A stretch of DNA of 63,211 nucleotides from an uncultured Eubacteriales bacterium (lineage in GTDB: Bacteria; Bacillota; Clostridia; Oscillospirales; Oscillospiraceae): positions 1 through 63,211 of the forward strand of contig URXW01000005.1 in NCBI GenBank assembly GCA_900551995.1. Direction: 5' to 3'. Position 1 is the stretch's first letter; each line of letters opens with the position of its first letter. The notes below the pieces were generated by a model that was not told where the DNA came from, did not search any database, and worked only from the letters and a program-made list of their open reading frames with translations. Shown piece by piece: positions 17,189 through 26,149 of the stretch. Made by a program: the position numbers and the translations under genes.

Positions 17189-20100
17189 ATGGGATTTGTG
17201 CATCTGCACGTACATACGGAATACAGCCTTTTGGACGGTGCGTGCCGGATACGCGATCTGCCGAAGCTGGTGAAGGAGATGGGGCAGAGTGCCTGCGCCA
17301 TCACCGACCACGGCGTCATGTACGGCGCGGTGGACTTTTACCGCGCCTGCAAGGCGGAGGGGATCCATCCCATTATCGGGTGCGAGGTGTATGTGGCGCG
17401 GCGGACGCGGTTCGACAAGCAGCATGAGTTCGACGCGGAGTCCCGCCATCTGGTGCTGCTGTGCAAGAACGAGACGGGCTACCGGAATCTGTCATACATG
17501 GTGTCACAGGCGTATCTGGAAGGCTTTTACATCAAGCCGCGCATCGACATGGAGCTGCTGCGGCAGCACTCCGAGGGGCTGATCGCGCTGTCGGCGTGTC
17601 TGGCGGGGGAGATCCCCAAGCGGCTGTTGAACGGGGATTACAACGGGGCGAAGGAGCACGCACTGGAGATGCGGGACATCTTCGGCGAGGACTATTATCT
17701 GGAATTGCAGGATCACGGCATCGCCGAGCAGACGGAGGTGAACCGGGGGCTGCTGCGGCTGCACAATGAGACGGGCATCCCGCTGGTGTGCACCAACGAC
17801 GCCCACTACCTGCGGAAAGAGGATGCAGAGAGCCACGACGTACTGCTGTGCATCCAGACGGGAAAGACCGTGGACGACGAGAACCGGATGCGGTACGAGC
17901 CGAGGAATTTCTATCTGCGCTCCACGGAGGAGATGGAGTCGCTGTTCGCCGGGTATCCGGACGCCGCTGCCAACACAGAGAGGATCGCGGAGAAATGCCA
18001 GCTGGACTTTACGTTCGGGAAATACCATCTGCCGGAGTTTAAGCTGCCGGAGGGGTACGACTCGCCCACGTATCTGCGGAAGCTGTGCGACGAGGGGTTC
18101 GCGGCGCGGTACGGCCAGGCGAAGCCGGAGTACCGCAGGCAGCTGGACTATGAGCTGGACATGATCGAGAAGATGGGGTTCACGGACTACTTCCTCATTG
18201 TGTCGGATTTCGTGCGGTACGCCAAGAGCAGGGGGATCCCCGTGGGGCCGGGACGCGGCTCCGCCGCAGGCTCCATGGTGTCCTACTGCCTGGAGATCAC
18301 GGACATCGACCCCATGAAGTACGATCTGTACTTTGAGCGGTTTTTGAACCCGGAGCGGGTGTCCATGCCGGATATTGATATGGACTTCGGCGACACCCGC
18401 CGGGGCGAGGTGGTGGAGTACGTCCGGAGGAAGTACGGCGACGACCACGTGGCGCAGATCGTCACCTTCGGCACCATGGCAGCCCGCGCCGCCATTCGGG
18501 ACGTGGGACGGGCATTGAACATGACCTACGCCGAGGTGGACGTGGTGGCAAAGCTGGTCCCGGCGGGGCCGGGGGCGTTGCACATCACGCTGCAGGAGGC
18601 GTTGAAGCTCAGCAAGCAGCTGGCGGAGATGTACCGGGACGACAAGCGGGTGAAAAAGCTCATCGACACCGCTATGGCGTTGGAGGGGATGCCCCGCCAT
18701 GCCTCCACCCACGCCGCAGGCGTGGTCATTACGAAGCGACCGGTCTACGAATATGTGCCGCTGGCGCGGAACGACGACGCCATGGTGTGCCAGTACGTCA
18801 TGACCACGCTGGAGGAGCTGGGACTGCTGAAAATGGACTTCCTCGGTCTGCGGAATCTGACGGTGCTGGACGACGCGGTGAAGATGGTGCGGGAGCGGGA
18901 GCCGGATTTCGCGCTGGACAGGATTCCGGAGGACGACGCGGAGACGTATGACATGATCTCACGCGGGCAGACGGCGGGGGTGTTCCAGATCGAATCCAGC
19001 GGCATGACCGGCGTGTGCGTGGGGCTGAAGCCCCAGAGCATTGAGGACATCACCGCCGTGATCGCGCTGTACCGTCCGGGGCCCATGGAGTCTATTCCGC
19101 GGTTTATCGCCTGCAAGCACGACCCGAAGCTGGTGACGTACAAGCACCCAAAGCTGATACCCATTCTGTCGGTGACGTATGGGTGCATCGTCTATCAGGA
19201 GCAGGTCATCCGCATTTTTCAGGAGCTGGGCGGCTTCTCGCTGGGGCAGGCGGACATGGTGCGCCGCGCCATCAGCAAGAAGAAAGCCAAGGAGATCGAA
19301 AAGGAGCGGAAAGCGTTCGTCTACGGCGATGCGGAGCGGGGTATCTCCGGGTGCCTCGCCAACGGCATTGGCGAGGCGACGGCGCAGGCGATCTATGACG
19401 AGATATTCGATTTCGCCAACTACGCCTTTAACAAGGCGCACGCGGTAAGCTATGCGGTGGTGGCGTACCAGACGGCGTATTTCAAGTGCCACTACACAAG
19501 GGAGTACATGGCGGCTCTGCTGACCAGCGTGCTGGACAACAGCGACAAGGTGGCGGGGTACATCGGCGAATGCCGGGACTGCGGCATCGCGCTGCTGCCG
19601 CCGGACGTGAATCGCTCCAGTGACCGGTTCACCGTGGAGCCGGAGGGCATACGGTTCGGGCTGGTCGCCATTAAGAACATCGGACGGGGGTTCATTCAGT
19701 CCGTGGTGCGGGAGAGAGAGCGGGGAGGAGACTTCCGCTCCTTACAGGATTTCTGTGACCGGATGTACGACTGCGGCGACATGAACAAGCGGGCGGTGGA
19801 AAACCTCATCCGGAGCGGTGCCTTCGACAGCATGGGGGCGCGGCGGTCACAGCTGCTGGCGGTATATGAGAAGATGCTGGACGCCATCGGCAACGTGCGG
19901 CGCGTGAACGTGGAGGGGCAGATGGACTTCTTCGGCATGGGCGGCAACAGCAGCGCGCCGGAAGCGGTGGAGCTGCCCAACCTACCGGAGTTCACCGCCG
20001 CCGAGCGGATGCACATGGAGCGGGAGGTCACGGGGCTGTATCTCTCCGGGCACCCCATGACGGACTATCGCGCCGCCGCAAGGAACAGCGGCGCGGTGAC

Positions 20101-20671
20101 GCTGAACGAGATATTGGAGGATGTGTCCGCTGAGGAGGGCGCAACGCGGTTCGGCGACGGGCAGAGCGTGACGGTGGCGGGTATCGTCGCCTCCGTCAAG
20201 ACGCGACCCACCAAGAGCGGGACGCTGATGGCCTATGTGATGCTGGAGGACGAGACGGCATCCATGGAGCTGCTGTGCTTCAGCAAGGTACTGGATCGCT
20301 GCGGCAGCTATCTGTCGGTGAGCACGCCGGTGCTGGTGCGGGGACGGCTGAGCCTGCGGGACGAAAAGCCGCCGCAGATCATGCCGGACACCGTGTATCC
20401 CATGGACGGCGAGGCAGCACCGCCGGAGGGTGTGAAGAAAAAAGAGGATAGCTCCACCGCCGCCATCTATCTGCGGGTGCGGAGTCTGGACGACCCGGCG
20501 TTTGAGCATATCCAGCTGGTCGCCACCATGTTCGAGGGGCAGGTGCCCCTGCGGATACGCATTGCCGACACGGGGAAGCTGTGGGGCGGCTTCTGCCTCG
20601 ACCATCCGGCGTTCCTGAAGGAGTGCCGGGAATGGCTGGGGGAGGAGAACGTGGTGGTGCGGAAGAAATAA
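17189..20671 (+). CDS. dnaE: DNA polymerase III alpha subunit DnaE
   Basis: 1,160 residues. The replicative or lesion-tolerant C-family polymerase. It begins with the PHP domain (HLHVHTEYSLLDGA, DHGVMYGAV). The palm domain carries the catalytic aspartates (PDIDMDFGDTRRGE, about residue 395), followed by the fingers/beta-binding regions and an OB-fold late in the protein (QSVTVAGIVASVKTRPTKSG). AAGGAG precedes the ATG. Firmicutes normally also have PolC, so DnaE is probably the partner polymerase for lagging-strand initiation. Confidence 0.97.
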   Translation: MGFVHLHVHTEYSLLDGACRIRDLPKLVKEMGQSACAITDHGVMYGAVDFYRACKAEGIHPIIGCEVYVARRTRFDKQHEFDAESRHLVLLCKNETGYRNLSYMVSQAYLEGFYIKPRIDMELLRQHSEGLIALSACLAGEIPKRLLNGDYNGAKEHALEMRDIFGEDYYLELQDHGIAEQTEVNRGLLRLHNETGIPLVCTNDAHYLRKEDAESHDVLLCIQTGKTVDDENRMRYEPRNFYLRSTEEMESLFAGYPDAAANTERIAEKCQLDFTFGKYHLPEFKLPEGYDSPTYLRKLCDEGFAARYGQAKPEYRRQLDYELDMIEKMGFTDYFLIVSDFVRYAKSRGIPVGPGRGSAAGSMVSYCLEITDIDPMKYDLYFERFLNPERVSMPDIDMDFGDTRRGEVVEYVRRKYGDDHVAQIVTFGTMAARAAIRDVGRALNMTYAEVDVVAKLVPAGPGALHITLQEALKLSKQLAEMYRDDKRVKKLIDTAMALEGMPRHASTHAAGVVITKRPVYEYVPLARNDDAMVCQYVMTTLEELGLLKMDFLGLRNLTVLDDAVKMVREREPDFALDRIPEDDAETYDMISRGQTAGVFQIESSGMTGVCVGLKPQSIEDITAVIALYRPGPMESIPRFIACKHDPKLVTYKHPKLIPILSVTYGCIVYQEQVIRIFQELGGFSLGQADMVRRAISKKKAKEIEKERKAFVYGDAERGISGCLANGIGEATAQAIYDEIFDFANYAFNKAHAVSYAVVAYQTAYFKCHYTREYMAALLTSVLDNSDKVAGYIGECRDCGIALLPPDVNRSSDRFTVEPEGIRFGLVAIKNIGRGFIQSVVRERERGGDFRSLQDFCDRMYDCGDMNKRAVENLIRSGAFDSMGARRSQLLAVYEKMLDAIGNVRRVNVEGQMDFFGMGGNSSAPEAVELPNLPEFTAAERMHMEREVTGLYLSGHPMTDYRAAARNSGAVTLNEILEDVSAEEGATRFGDGQSVTVAGIVASVKTRPTKSGTLMAYVMLEDETASMELLCFSKVLDRCGSYLSVSTPVLVRGRLSLRDEKPPQIMPDTVYPMDGEAAPPEGVKKKEDSSTAAIYLRVRSLDDPAFEHIQLVATMFEGQVPLRIRIADTGKLWGGFCLDHPAFLKECREWLGEENVVVRKK

Positions 20672-20700
20672 GGAGTTTGCGGAGGGTATCAATACGTGAA

Positions 20701-20726
20701 GGGTGCGGCGTATGCCGCACCCTTTT
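20701..20726 (+). terminator. Terminator after dnaE
   Basis: 9-bp perfect GC stem (20701-20709 / 20714-20722) followed by TTTT. Confidence 0.8.
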
Positions 20727-20749
20727 GCGCGCAGTGGCATAGAGTGGAA

Positions 20750-20768
20750 TGAAAGACAGTGTCTTTCA
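20750..20768 (+). promoter_or_regulatory. 19-bp perfect inverted repeat, candidate operator
   Basis: TGAAAGACA, one G, TGTCTTTCA. It lies between the dnaE terminator and the ribosome site of the Cys-rich gene. A CATAGAGT (20738-20745) just upstream resembles a sigma-E -10 with one mismatch but has no matching -35. The repeat could be an operator or a 5' RNA hairpin. Confidence 0.45.
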
Positions 20769-20790
20769 CTACTTATTGGGAGGTCATTCT

Positions 20791-21630
20791 ATGCCTGAAA
20801 CTGTTATGCCGGGACCGGTGTGTGATCTGAGCAACGTCCGGGAGTCCGTGTGCATCCATACGCGAAAGATTTTCGATTCCTGCCGGGATAAGGACTGCGT
20901 GGAGGATCTGCGCTTCTATCCCACGGCGGCGGCACAGGAGGTACTGGGCACGTCGCAGATGATCAAGGGCGGTACGGCAGAGCTGCTGTACGTGTATACC
21001 GACGTGGAGCCGGTGACGTTCAACCGGGGGTTCTACTCCGTGGATATGCGGTTTTACTACCGGGTGACCTTGCAGGTGTGCACCGGGACGCCGCGCTATA
21101 CCGAGGTGGAGGGGCTGTGCGTCTTTGACAAGCGGGCTATCCTGTTCGGCAGCGAGGGGAACGCCAAGATCTTCTCCTCCGATACGGTGTACGACGAGCT
21201 GGACGTGCCGGGACGGGTGCGGAGCAATCTGCCCGTCGCCGTGGTGGAGGCCGTGGACCCCATCGTGCTGAGTACGCGCGTGGCGGAGGTGGCGGTGCCG
21301 GGAGCCGTGGAGAGAGGGTGCCTGTCGGAGATCCCGTCCTTCGTGGCGCAGAGCTTCGGCGGAGAGCTGGTGTTCGACGACAGCACGGCGCGGAGGCTGT
21401 ACGTGACGCTGGGGCAGTTCACGCTGGTGCGGCTGGAGCGGGATACGCAGCTGCTGGTGCCGGTGTACGACTACTGCGTGCCCCAGAGCGAGTGCGACTG
21501 CGGGAATCAGGAGGATCCCTGCGGGCTGTTCCGCAGCGTGGCGTTCCCCATGAACGAGTTCTTCCCGCCGAACTCTGTGGAGCCGCCCTGCGACTACAAC
21601 AGCACCAAGAGCTACTGCGCGTGCCACTGA
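20791..21630 (+). CDS. Conserved Cys-rich protein of unknown function
   Basis: 279 residues, not recognised as a named family. Cysteines cluster at both ends (VCDLSNVRESVCIHTRKIFDSC, then CRDKDC; near the C-terminus CVPQSECDCGNQEDPC and CACH). The middle is beta-rich with no membrane span or signal peptide. The shape recalls clostridial spore-coat or morphogenetic proteins, but that is only an impression. The start is ATG 20791 with GGGAGGT upstream. It stands alone between the dnaE terminator and a repeat element, behind a 19-bp palindrome. Confidence 0.75.
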   Translation: MPETVMPGPVCDLSNVRESVCIHTRKIFDSCRDKDCVEDLRFYPTAAAQEVLGTSQMIKGGTAELLYVYTDVEPVTFNRGFYSVDMRFYYRVTLQVCTGTPRYTEVEGLCVFDKRAILFGSEGNAKIFSSDTVYDELDVPGRVRSNLPVAVVEAVDPIVLSTRVAEVAVPGAVERGCLSEIPSFVAQSFGGELVFDDSTARRLYVTLGQFTLVRLERDTQLLVPVYDYCVPQSECDCGNQEDPCGLFRSVAFPMNEFFPPNSVEPPCDYNSTKSYCACH

Positions 21631-21637
21631 GGGAGAA

Positions 21638-21905
21638 AAGGGAGGGACGGCGTCCCTCCCTTCAGGCTGTCGAAAAGCCTCCGGCTTTTCGACAGCCTGA
21701 AATAATGCCGTTATTTTTGTGCCGCGAAGCGGCGCGAAAATAGTCGCTTCGCTCCACGCACGCCTTGCAAAGCAAGGCTTAGCGCGGCATTTGATCCCAT
21801 TCGAGGCGGGCTTCGCCCCCTCGAGCTCCCCCTGTGAGGGGGAAAAGCTGCACGCGCAGCGGGGGTTTATCCACACGCAGAAGGTAGGGACGGCGTCCCT
21901 CCCTT
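21638..21905 (+). repeat. Dispersed repeat, copy 1: 218-bp element flanked by duplicated terminator hairpin
   Basis: The core (21663-21880) is the same length as the core of copy 2 (46270-46487) and about 90% identical by eye. It begins with a perfect 17-bp hairpin (CAGGCTGTCGAAAAGCC and its complement, 21663-21699). Several more hairpins follow: a GTGCCGC/GCGGCGC stem, GCCTTGC/GCAAGGC and GAGGCGGG/CCCCCTC. The core is flanked by a 25-bp direct repeat (21638-21662 and 21881-21905, one mismatch) that is itself a hairpin, GGGAC-GGC-GTCCC. Short peptide frames across it are not supported as genes. The stretch 21631-21965 holds no gene other than this element and a promoter. Confidence 0.85.
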
Positions 21906-21911
21906 TTTCGC

Positions 21912-21940
21912 TTTACAATTCGCGGGAAATCGTGTATAAT
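21912..21940 (+). promoter_or_regulatory. Sigma-A promoter of the DUF4364 gene
   Basis: TTTACA 21912-21917, 17-bp spacer, TATAAT 21935-21940, starting 7 bp after the right end of the repeat element. Confidence 0.8.
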
Positions 21941-21965
21941 TGGACAGGAGAAGGAGGTGGACGGT

Positions 21966-22487
21966 GTGGACATTGCCTTTATTCAGGACAAGCTGGAGAT
22001 CAAGTTTCTGATACTCTACATCGCCGCACGGCTGACGGAGCCGGCGGACGGGGCGGAGCTGCAGGATCTGACCATGTGCGACGAGGGCATCGACTACTTT
22101 GACTACGCCGAGTGCTTGAACGACCTGGTGAAAACGGAGCACCTGTACGTCCGGGAGGACGGGCGGTACGGCATCACGGAGAAGGGGCGGAAGAACAGTG
22201 CCATCTGCGAGAGCAGTCTGCCGTATTCCGTGAGGCAGCTGTCGGATAAGCGGATCGCCGAGTACAACAAGGCGGCACTGCGGCGGCAGCAGGTGCAAAG
22301 CGGCGTGACGCAGCGGGAGAACGGGACGTATACCGTGACGCTGCGGCTGCGTGACGACGTGGACAGCCTGATGGAGCTGGAGCTGATGGTGGCGGACAGG
22401 GAAAGCGGCGAGCGGCTGTCCCAGCGGTTCCAGAGGGAGCCGGAGAAGGTGTACGCCGAGGTCATCGCGCTGCTGTGCGGAAAGTAA
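21966..22487 (+). CDS. DUF4364 family protein
   Basis: 173 residues. The N-terminal part (FIQDKLEIKFLILYI, then LNDLVKTEHLYV...GITEKGR) reads as a winged-helix domain, and DUF4364 proteins are clostridial proteins of this shape with no proven role. GTG 21966 is chosen because AAGGAGG (21951-21957) is at the right distance; the upstream GTG 21957 lies inside that ribosome site. It is a single-gene unit with its own promoter and terminator, upstream of spoIIIA. Confidence 0.85.
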   Translation: MDIAFIQDKLEIKFLILYIAARLTEPADGAELQDLTMCDEGIDYFDYAECLNDLVKTEHLYVREDGRYGITEKGRKNSAICESSLPYSVRQLSDKRIAEYNKAALRRQQVQSGVTQRENGTYTVTLRLRDDVDSLMELELMVADRESGERLSQRFQREPEKVYAEVIALLCGK

Positions 22488-22501
22488 ATAGTGAGGTTTG
22501 G

Positions 22502-22536
22502 AGCACCCTGCGACGCTGGTTCGCAGGGTGCTTTTT
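22502..22536 (+). terminator. Terminator after the DUF4364 gene
   Basis: Perfect 12-bp stem (22502-22513 / 22521-22532) followed by TTTT. Confidence 0.88.
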
Positions 22537-22541
22537 CATGG

Positions 22542-22570
22542 GCATATTTCGGGACGAGCCGTCATACAGT
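22542..22570 (+). promoter_or_regulatory. Sigma-E promoter of the spoIIIA operon
   Basis: GCATATT (22542-22548), 14-bp spacer, CATACAGT (22563-22570). Both elements match the sigma-E consensus (KMATATT and CATACANT) at every position with standard spacing. It is placed 30 bp before spoIIIAA, so mother-cell expression under sigma-E is expected. Confidence 0.88.
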
Positions 22571-22599
22571 GGGGTAAGAAATGCGAGGGAGGCGGCGGA

Positions 22600-23517
22600 A
22601 TGGAGATCGGCGAGGCGGTAGGACGGTACGAGCTGGCGGCGGGGCTGCTGCCCAGCCGGTGGCAGCAGGCGGCGCGGAGAGTGCCGGAGCATCGGAAGGT
22701 CAGAACGGAGGAGTTCCGGCTGCGGGTGGGGCGTCCCATGACGCTGCTGACCTGTGAAGGAGAAGTGCTTGCCAGCGACGAGCTGCCAAGGGACACCGTG
22801 ACGCAGGCGGACTTGGAGCAGCTGTGCGACGGGGTGACGGGGTATTCCCGGTACGCGGCGGCGGAGACCATGGCGAAGGGGTATCTCATCGGACGGGGAG
22901 GCTTTCGGATCGGGCTGTGCGGCACGGTGGTGGTGCGCCCGGAGGGCGGGAACGCCATGCGGGAGCTGTCCTCCGCCACGGTGCGTATCGGCAGGCAGGT
23001 GCGGGGGCTGTGGCAGGAGGTGCCGGGAGCGGCGGAGGGCGGCTTCGACAGTACGCTGATCGCCGCGCCGCCCGGTGCGGGAAAAACCACGCTGCTGCGG
23101 GACATGGTGGCGGAGCTGTCCAACGGGACGGAAAGCCGCCGCGCCATGCGCGTGGGCGTGGTGGACGAGCGGGGGGAGATCGCCGGAATGTACAGGGGCG
23201 TGGCGCAGCTGGACGTGGGGTGCCACACAGATGTGCTGGACGGGTGCCCCAAGGCGGTGGGCATCCCCATGCTGCTGCGGTGCGCCAACCCGCAGGTCAT
23301 CGCCGTGGACGAGATCACGGAGGCGGAGGACATTCGCGCCATGACCGCCGCCGCCAACTGCGGTGTGAAGCTGCTTGCCACCATCCACGCGGAGAGCGGG
23401 GAGGAGCTGCGGCGGAAGCCGCTGTTTGCGGCCTTGGAGAAGGCGGGGGTGTTTCGCCGTCTGGTGTGCATCACCGTGGAGGACGGGCGGCGGCGGTACG
23501 CGGCGGAAACGCTGTGA
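22600..23517 (+). CDS. spoIIIAA: Stage III sporulation protein AA (secretion-type ATPase)
   Basis: 305 residues. The ATPase of the SpoIIIA-SpoIIQ channel, related to type II/IV secretion ATPases. Walker A APPGAGKTTLLRD (about residues 155-167) and Walker B VIAVDEITEAED (about 233-244) are visible. The start is ATG 22600 with GAGGGAGG upstream; the longer reading from 22498 would cross the previous terminator and the sigma-E promoter. It is the first of eight coupled genes and its stop overlaps the spoIIIAB GTG. Confidence 0.96.
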   Translation: MEIGEAVGRYELAAGLLPSRWQQAARRVPEHRKVRTEEFRLRVGRPMTLLTCEGEVLASDELPRDTVTQADLEQLCDGVTGYSRYAAAETMAKGYLIGRGGFRIGLCGTVVVRPEGGNAMRELSSATVRIGRQVRGLWQEVPGAAEGGFDSTLIAAPPGAGKTTLLRDMVAELSNGTESRRAMRVGVVDERGEIAGMYRGVAQLDVGCHTDVLDGCPKAVGIPMLLRCANPQVIAVDEITEAEDIRAMTAAANCGVKLLATIHAESGEELRRKPLFAALEKAGVFRRLVCITVEDGRRRYAAETL

Positions 23518-23999
23518 GCGCGACGCTGTGGGGCGCGGGGCTGGTGCTGGCGTCGTCCCTGTGGGGGCTGCGGACGTACTGCGTACAGCGGCGGCGGCGA
23601 CGGGAGACGGTGTGGGTCTTCGCGGCGGCACTGGGGACCATGGAGAGCGGCATACGGTGGCAGAGGACGCCGCTGCTGACGCTGCTGGAGGGCTTGCAGA
23701 CCAGAGCGGGCTGCGGCGCGTGGTTCCGGGAGGTTCTGAAGGAAGTGGAAAGCGGAACATCTTTACAGGACGCGTGGAGCAGCGTGTTCGAGCGGCTTGA
23801 GGACAGGGAGACGGGGGAGATACTGGGGCACCTGACGCTGTGCGGCGACGGAGAGCGGCTGGTGAACGCGCTGGGACAGGCGAGGCAGGAGCTGGAATCG
23901 CTCCACGCCAGGCGGCGCGAGGAGGACAGGCAGAGGACGAAGGTCGCCGCCGCAGCGGCGGTGTGCGGCGCGGGCTGCGTCATTATTTTACTGATATGA
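23514..23999 (+). CDS. spoIIIAB: Stage III sporulation protein AB
   Basis: 161 residues starting at GTG 23514, which overlaps the spoIIIAA stop (GTGA). It is built of an N-terminal membrane segment, a soluble helical domain (GTMESGIRWQRTPL and onward) resembling GspF/TadC cytoplasmic domains, a basic/acidic helix (RRREEDRQRTK) and a C-terminal membrane span. It is the expected platform protein of the mother-cell-to-forespore channel. Position and topology identify it. Confidence 0.93.
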   Translation: MSATLWGAGLVLASSLWGLRTYCVQRRRRRETVWVFAAALGTMESGIRWQRTPLLTLLEGLQTRAGCGAWFREVLKEVESGTSLQDAWSSVFERLEDRETGEILGHLTLCGDGERLVNALGQARQELESLHARRREEDRQRTKVAAAAAVCGAGCVIILLI

Positions 24000-24008
24000 G
24001 GGACGGTA

Positions 24009-24203
24009 ATGGATGTAGATCTCATCTTTAAGATCGCTGCCATCGGGATTCTGGTGGCGGTGCTGAATCTGCTGCTGGTACGCAGCGGGAGGGAGGAACA
24101 GGCGATGATGACCACGCTGGCGGGGCTGATCGTGGTGCTGATGATGCTGGTGCAGCAGATCAGCGACCTGTTCGACATGGTGAAAACGCTGTTCGCACTG
24201 TAA
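24009..24203 (+). CDS. spoIIIAC: Stage III sporulation protein AC
   Basis: 64 residues, two membrane spans (about residues 6-25 and 34-58). A small subunit of the SpoIIIA complex in the mother-cell membrane. Size, topology and operon position all match SpoIIIAC. Confidence 0.95.
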   Translation: MDVDLIFKIAAIGILVAVLNLLLVRSGREEQAMMTTLAGLIVVLMMLVQQISDLFDMVKTLFAL

Positions 24204-24207
24204 CGGG

Positions 24208-24594
24208 ATGGAGACGGTATTGCGTGTGACGGCACTGTGTCTGACGGGCGCGCTGCTGGCGGTGCTGCTGCACCGAAGCGGCGGAGAAATGGCACTGCTG
24301 CTGTCGTTGGCGGTGTGCGGCGTGGCCGCCATGGTGCTGATAGAGCCGCTGGAGGAGCTGCGGGACTTCTGGGAGGACGCCGCGGCGTGGGGAGAGCTGC
24401 CGGCGGAGCTGTTCACGCCGCTCATTAAGACGGTGGGCATCGCGCTTTTGAGCAGGACAGGCTCCGATCTGTGCCGGGACGCGGGAGAGGGTGCCATCGC
24501 CTCGGTGCTGGAAACGGCGGGGGCGGTGGCGGCTATCGCGGTGTCGCTGCCACTGTTCCGCGCCGCGTGGGAGCTGTTGAGGTCGTTATTATGA
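24208..24594 (+). CDS. spoIIIAD: Stage III sporulation protein AD
   Basis: 128 residues with several hydrophobic segments, the second small membrane subunit of the channel. It lies 4 bp after spoIIIAC and overlaps spoIIIAE by ATGA. The region ending FTPLIKTVGIALLSRTGSDLC is typical of the family. Confidence 0.95.
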   Translation: METVLRVTALCLTGALLAVLLHRSGGEMALLLSLAVCGVAAMVLIEPLEELRDFWEDAAAWGELPAELFTPLIKTVGIALLSRTGSDLCRDAGEGAIASVLETAGAVAAIAVSLPLFRAAWELLRSLL

Positions 24595-25673
24595 GGAGGA
24601 GCATTGTGGCGGCGGCGGTGACGCTGCTGTGCGTGACGGCGGCATGGGGCGCGGAGATACCGCAGTCCGTGACGGACGCCGTGCCGCCGGAGGCGGCGGG
24701 ACTTTTGCAGGACGTAGGGAATACGGCGGATCACGAGACGCTGTGGGCGGGGCTGAGCGATCTGTGGCACAGCGCGTGCGCCTACGTCCGGACGGCGTTG
24801 GAGAGCCGGGTGTCCGGGGCGGCGGTGCTGCTGGGGATCGTGCTGCTGTGCAGCATGGCGGAGAGCTTCTTCGCCTCGGCGGAGGGAGCGGCGGTGCCGA
24901 GGTTCGTGCCGGTGGCGGGAACGTTGGCGGTGACGATGGTGGCGGCGGGGGATTTCCGGCAGATGATGGGCCTGGGTGTGGAGACCATGGAGCAGCTGGA
25001 CGTGTTCGCCAAGGCGTTGCTGCCCACGCTGGCGGCGGCGGTCGCCGCCGGAGGGGGCTATGTGACGGCGGGCACCAAGCAGGTCGCCACGGTTTTTTTC
25101 ACCAACCTCCTGATCAGCGTCATACGGAAGGTGCTGCTGCCGCTGCTGTACGGGTGTATCGCCGCAGCGGCGGCGGACGCGCTGGTGCCGGGGCACAGCT
25201 TGCAGAAGATAGGAGAAGGGCTGCGGAAGTGCATAACGTGGGTTTTGACGGCACTGATGCTGGCGTTTACGGGGTTTTTGACGGTGGCGGGCGCAGCCGC
25301 GTCCGCCTCGGACGCACTGACGGTGCAGCTGACGCGCTCCGCTATCGCCACGGCGGTGCCGGTGGTAGGCTCGATCATCTCCGATGCCACGGGGACGGTG
25401 CTCGCCGGGGCGGGGATGCTCAAGAGCGCGGTGGGGGTGTTCGGACTGCTGGCGGTGCTCGCCATCTGCCTGACGCCGTTCATCACCATGGCGGTGCAGT
25501 ATCTGCTGTACAAGCTGGCGGCGTTTCTGGCGGGGACGGTGACGGAGGAGCCCATGAGTGACCTTATCGACGCGCTGGGGTCAGCGTTCGGATTGATGTT
25601 GGGGATGACGGGCAGCTGCGCGCTGGCGTTGCTGATCTCGGTGATCTCGTCTGTATCGGTGGTGAGTGTATGA
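24591..25673 (+). CDS. spoIIIAE: Stage III sporulation protein AE
   Basis: 360 residues: an N-terminal signal-like segment (ending near AAWGAEIP), a soluble part, then about seven hydrophobic spans. It is the largest polytopic membrane component of the SpoIIIA channel. The start is ATG 24591, coupled to the spoIIIAD stop; its stop overlaps the spoIIIAF ATG. Confidence 0.95.
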   Translation: MRRSIVAAAVTLLCVTAAWGAEIPQSVTDAVPPEAAGLLQDVGNTADHETLWAGLSDLWHSACAYVRTALESRVSGAAVLLGIVLLCSMAESFFASAEGAAVPRFVPVAGTLAVTMVAAGDFRQMMGLGVETMEQLDVFAKALLPTLAAAVAAGGGYVTAGTKQVATVFFTNLLISVIRKVLLPLLYGCIAAAAADALVPGHSLQKIGEGLRKCITWVLTALMLAFTGFLTVAGAAASASDALTVQLTRSAIATAVPVVGSIISDATGTVLAGAGMLKSAVGVFGLLAVLAICLTPFITMAVQYLLYKLAAFLAGTVTEEPMSDLIDALGSAFGLMLGMTGSCALALLISVISSVSVVSV

Positions 25674-26149
25674 TCGGAGAAGGATTGCGGACGTGGCTGC
25701 TGGGCATTATTGCGGCGGGGATGATCCTGTCGGTGCTGTATGCCCTGCTGCCGAAGGGGAGAATGAAGGCGGTCGCCCACGCGGTGGGCGGCGTGGCGTT
25801 GCTGCTGGTGATCGTGCAGCCGGTGACACGGCTGGAGTGGGAGGAGTTCACCGGGAGCTATGAGGCGTACCGGAGGGAGATCGAATCGTTGACGGAGGAG
25901 TACAGACAGGAGGGGGACGCGGAATTGGCGGGACTCATAGCGGACAAGACAGGTGCATATATTGCCAGCAAGGGAGCGGACATGGGCATCGAATGTACGC
26001 CGCAGGTGACGACGGAGCTGCGGCAGGGCGTGCCCTATCCCTGCACGGTGGTGCTGGATGTGCCGCGGGAGGAAGCGTTCAGCGCGTGGATCAGCGAGAC
26101 GCTGGACATCGATGGGGCGCACCAGCTTTGGCGTGAGGACGAAGGATGA
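25670..26149 (+). CDS. spoIIIAF: Stage III sporulation protein AF
   Basis: 159 residues: two membrane spans at the N-terminus (about residues 8-27 and 35-53) followed by a soluble domain with a ring-building fold in known structures. It is coupled to spoIIIAE and spoIIIAG by overlapping start and stop codons. Confidence 0.93.
   Translation: MIGEGLRTWLLGIIAAGMILSVLYALLPKGRMKAVAHAVGGVALLLVIVQPVTRLEWEEFTGSYEAYRREIESLTEEYRQEGDAELAGLIADKTGAYIASKGADMGIECTPQVTTELRQGVPYPCTVVLDVPREEAFSAWISETLDIDGAHQLWREDEG

Noticed and set aside
21663..21880. Short peptide frames in the dispersed repeat
   Set aside because: Frames differ between copies and lack start sites; sequence conservation follows hairpins, not codons.
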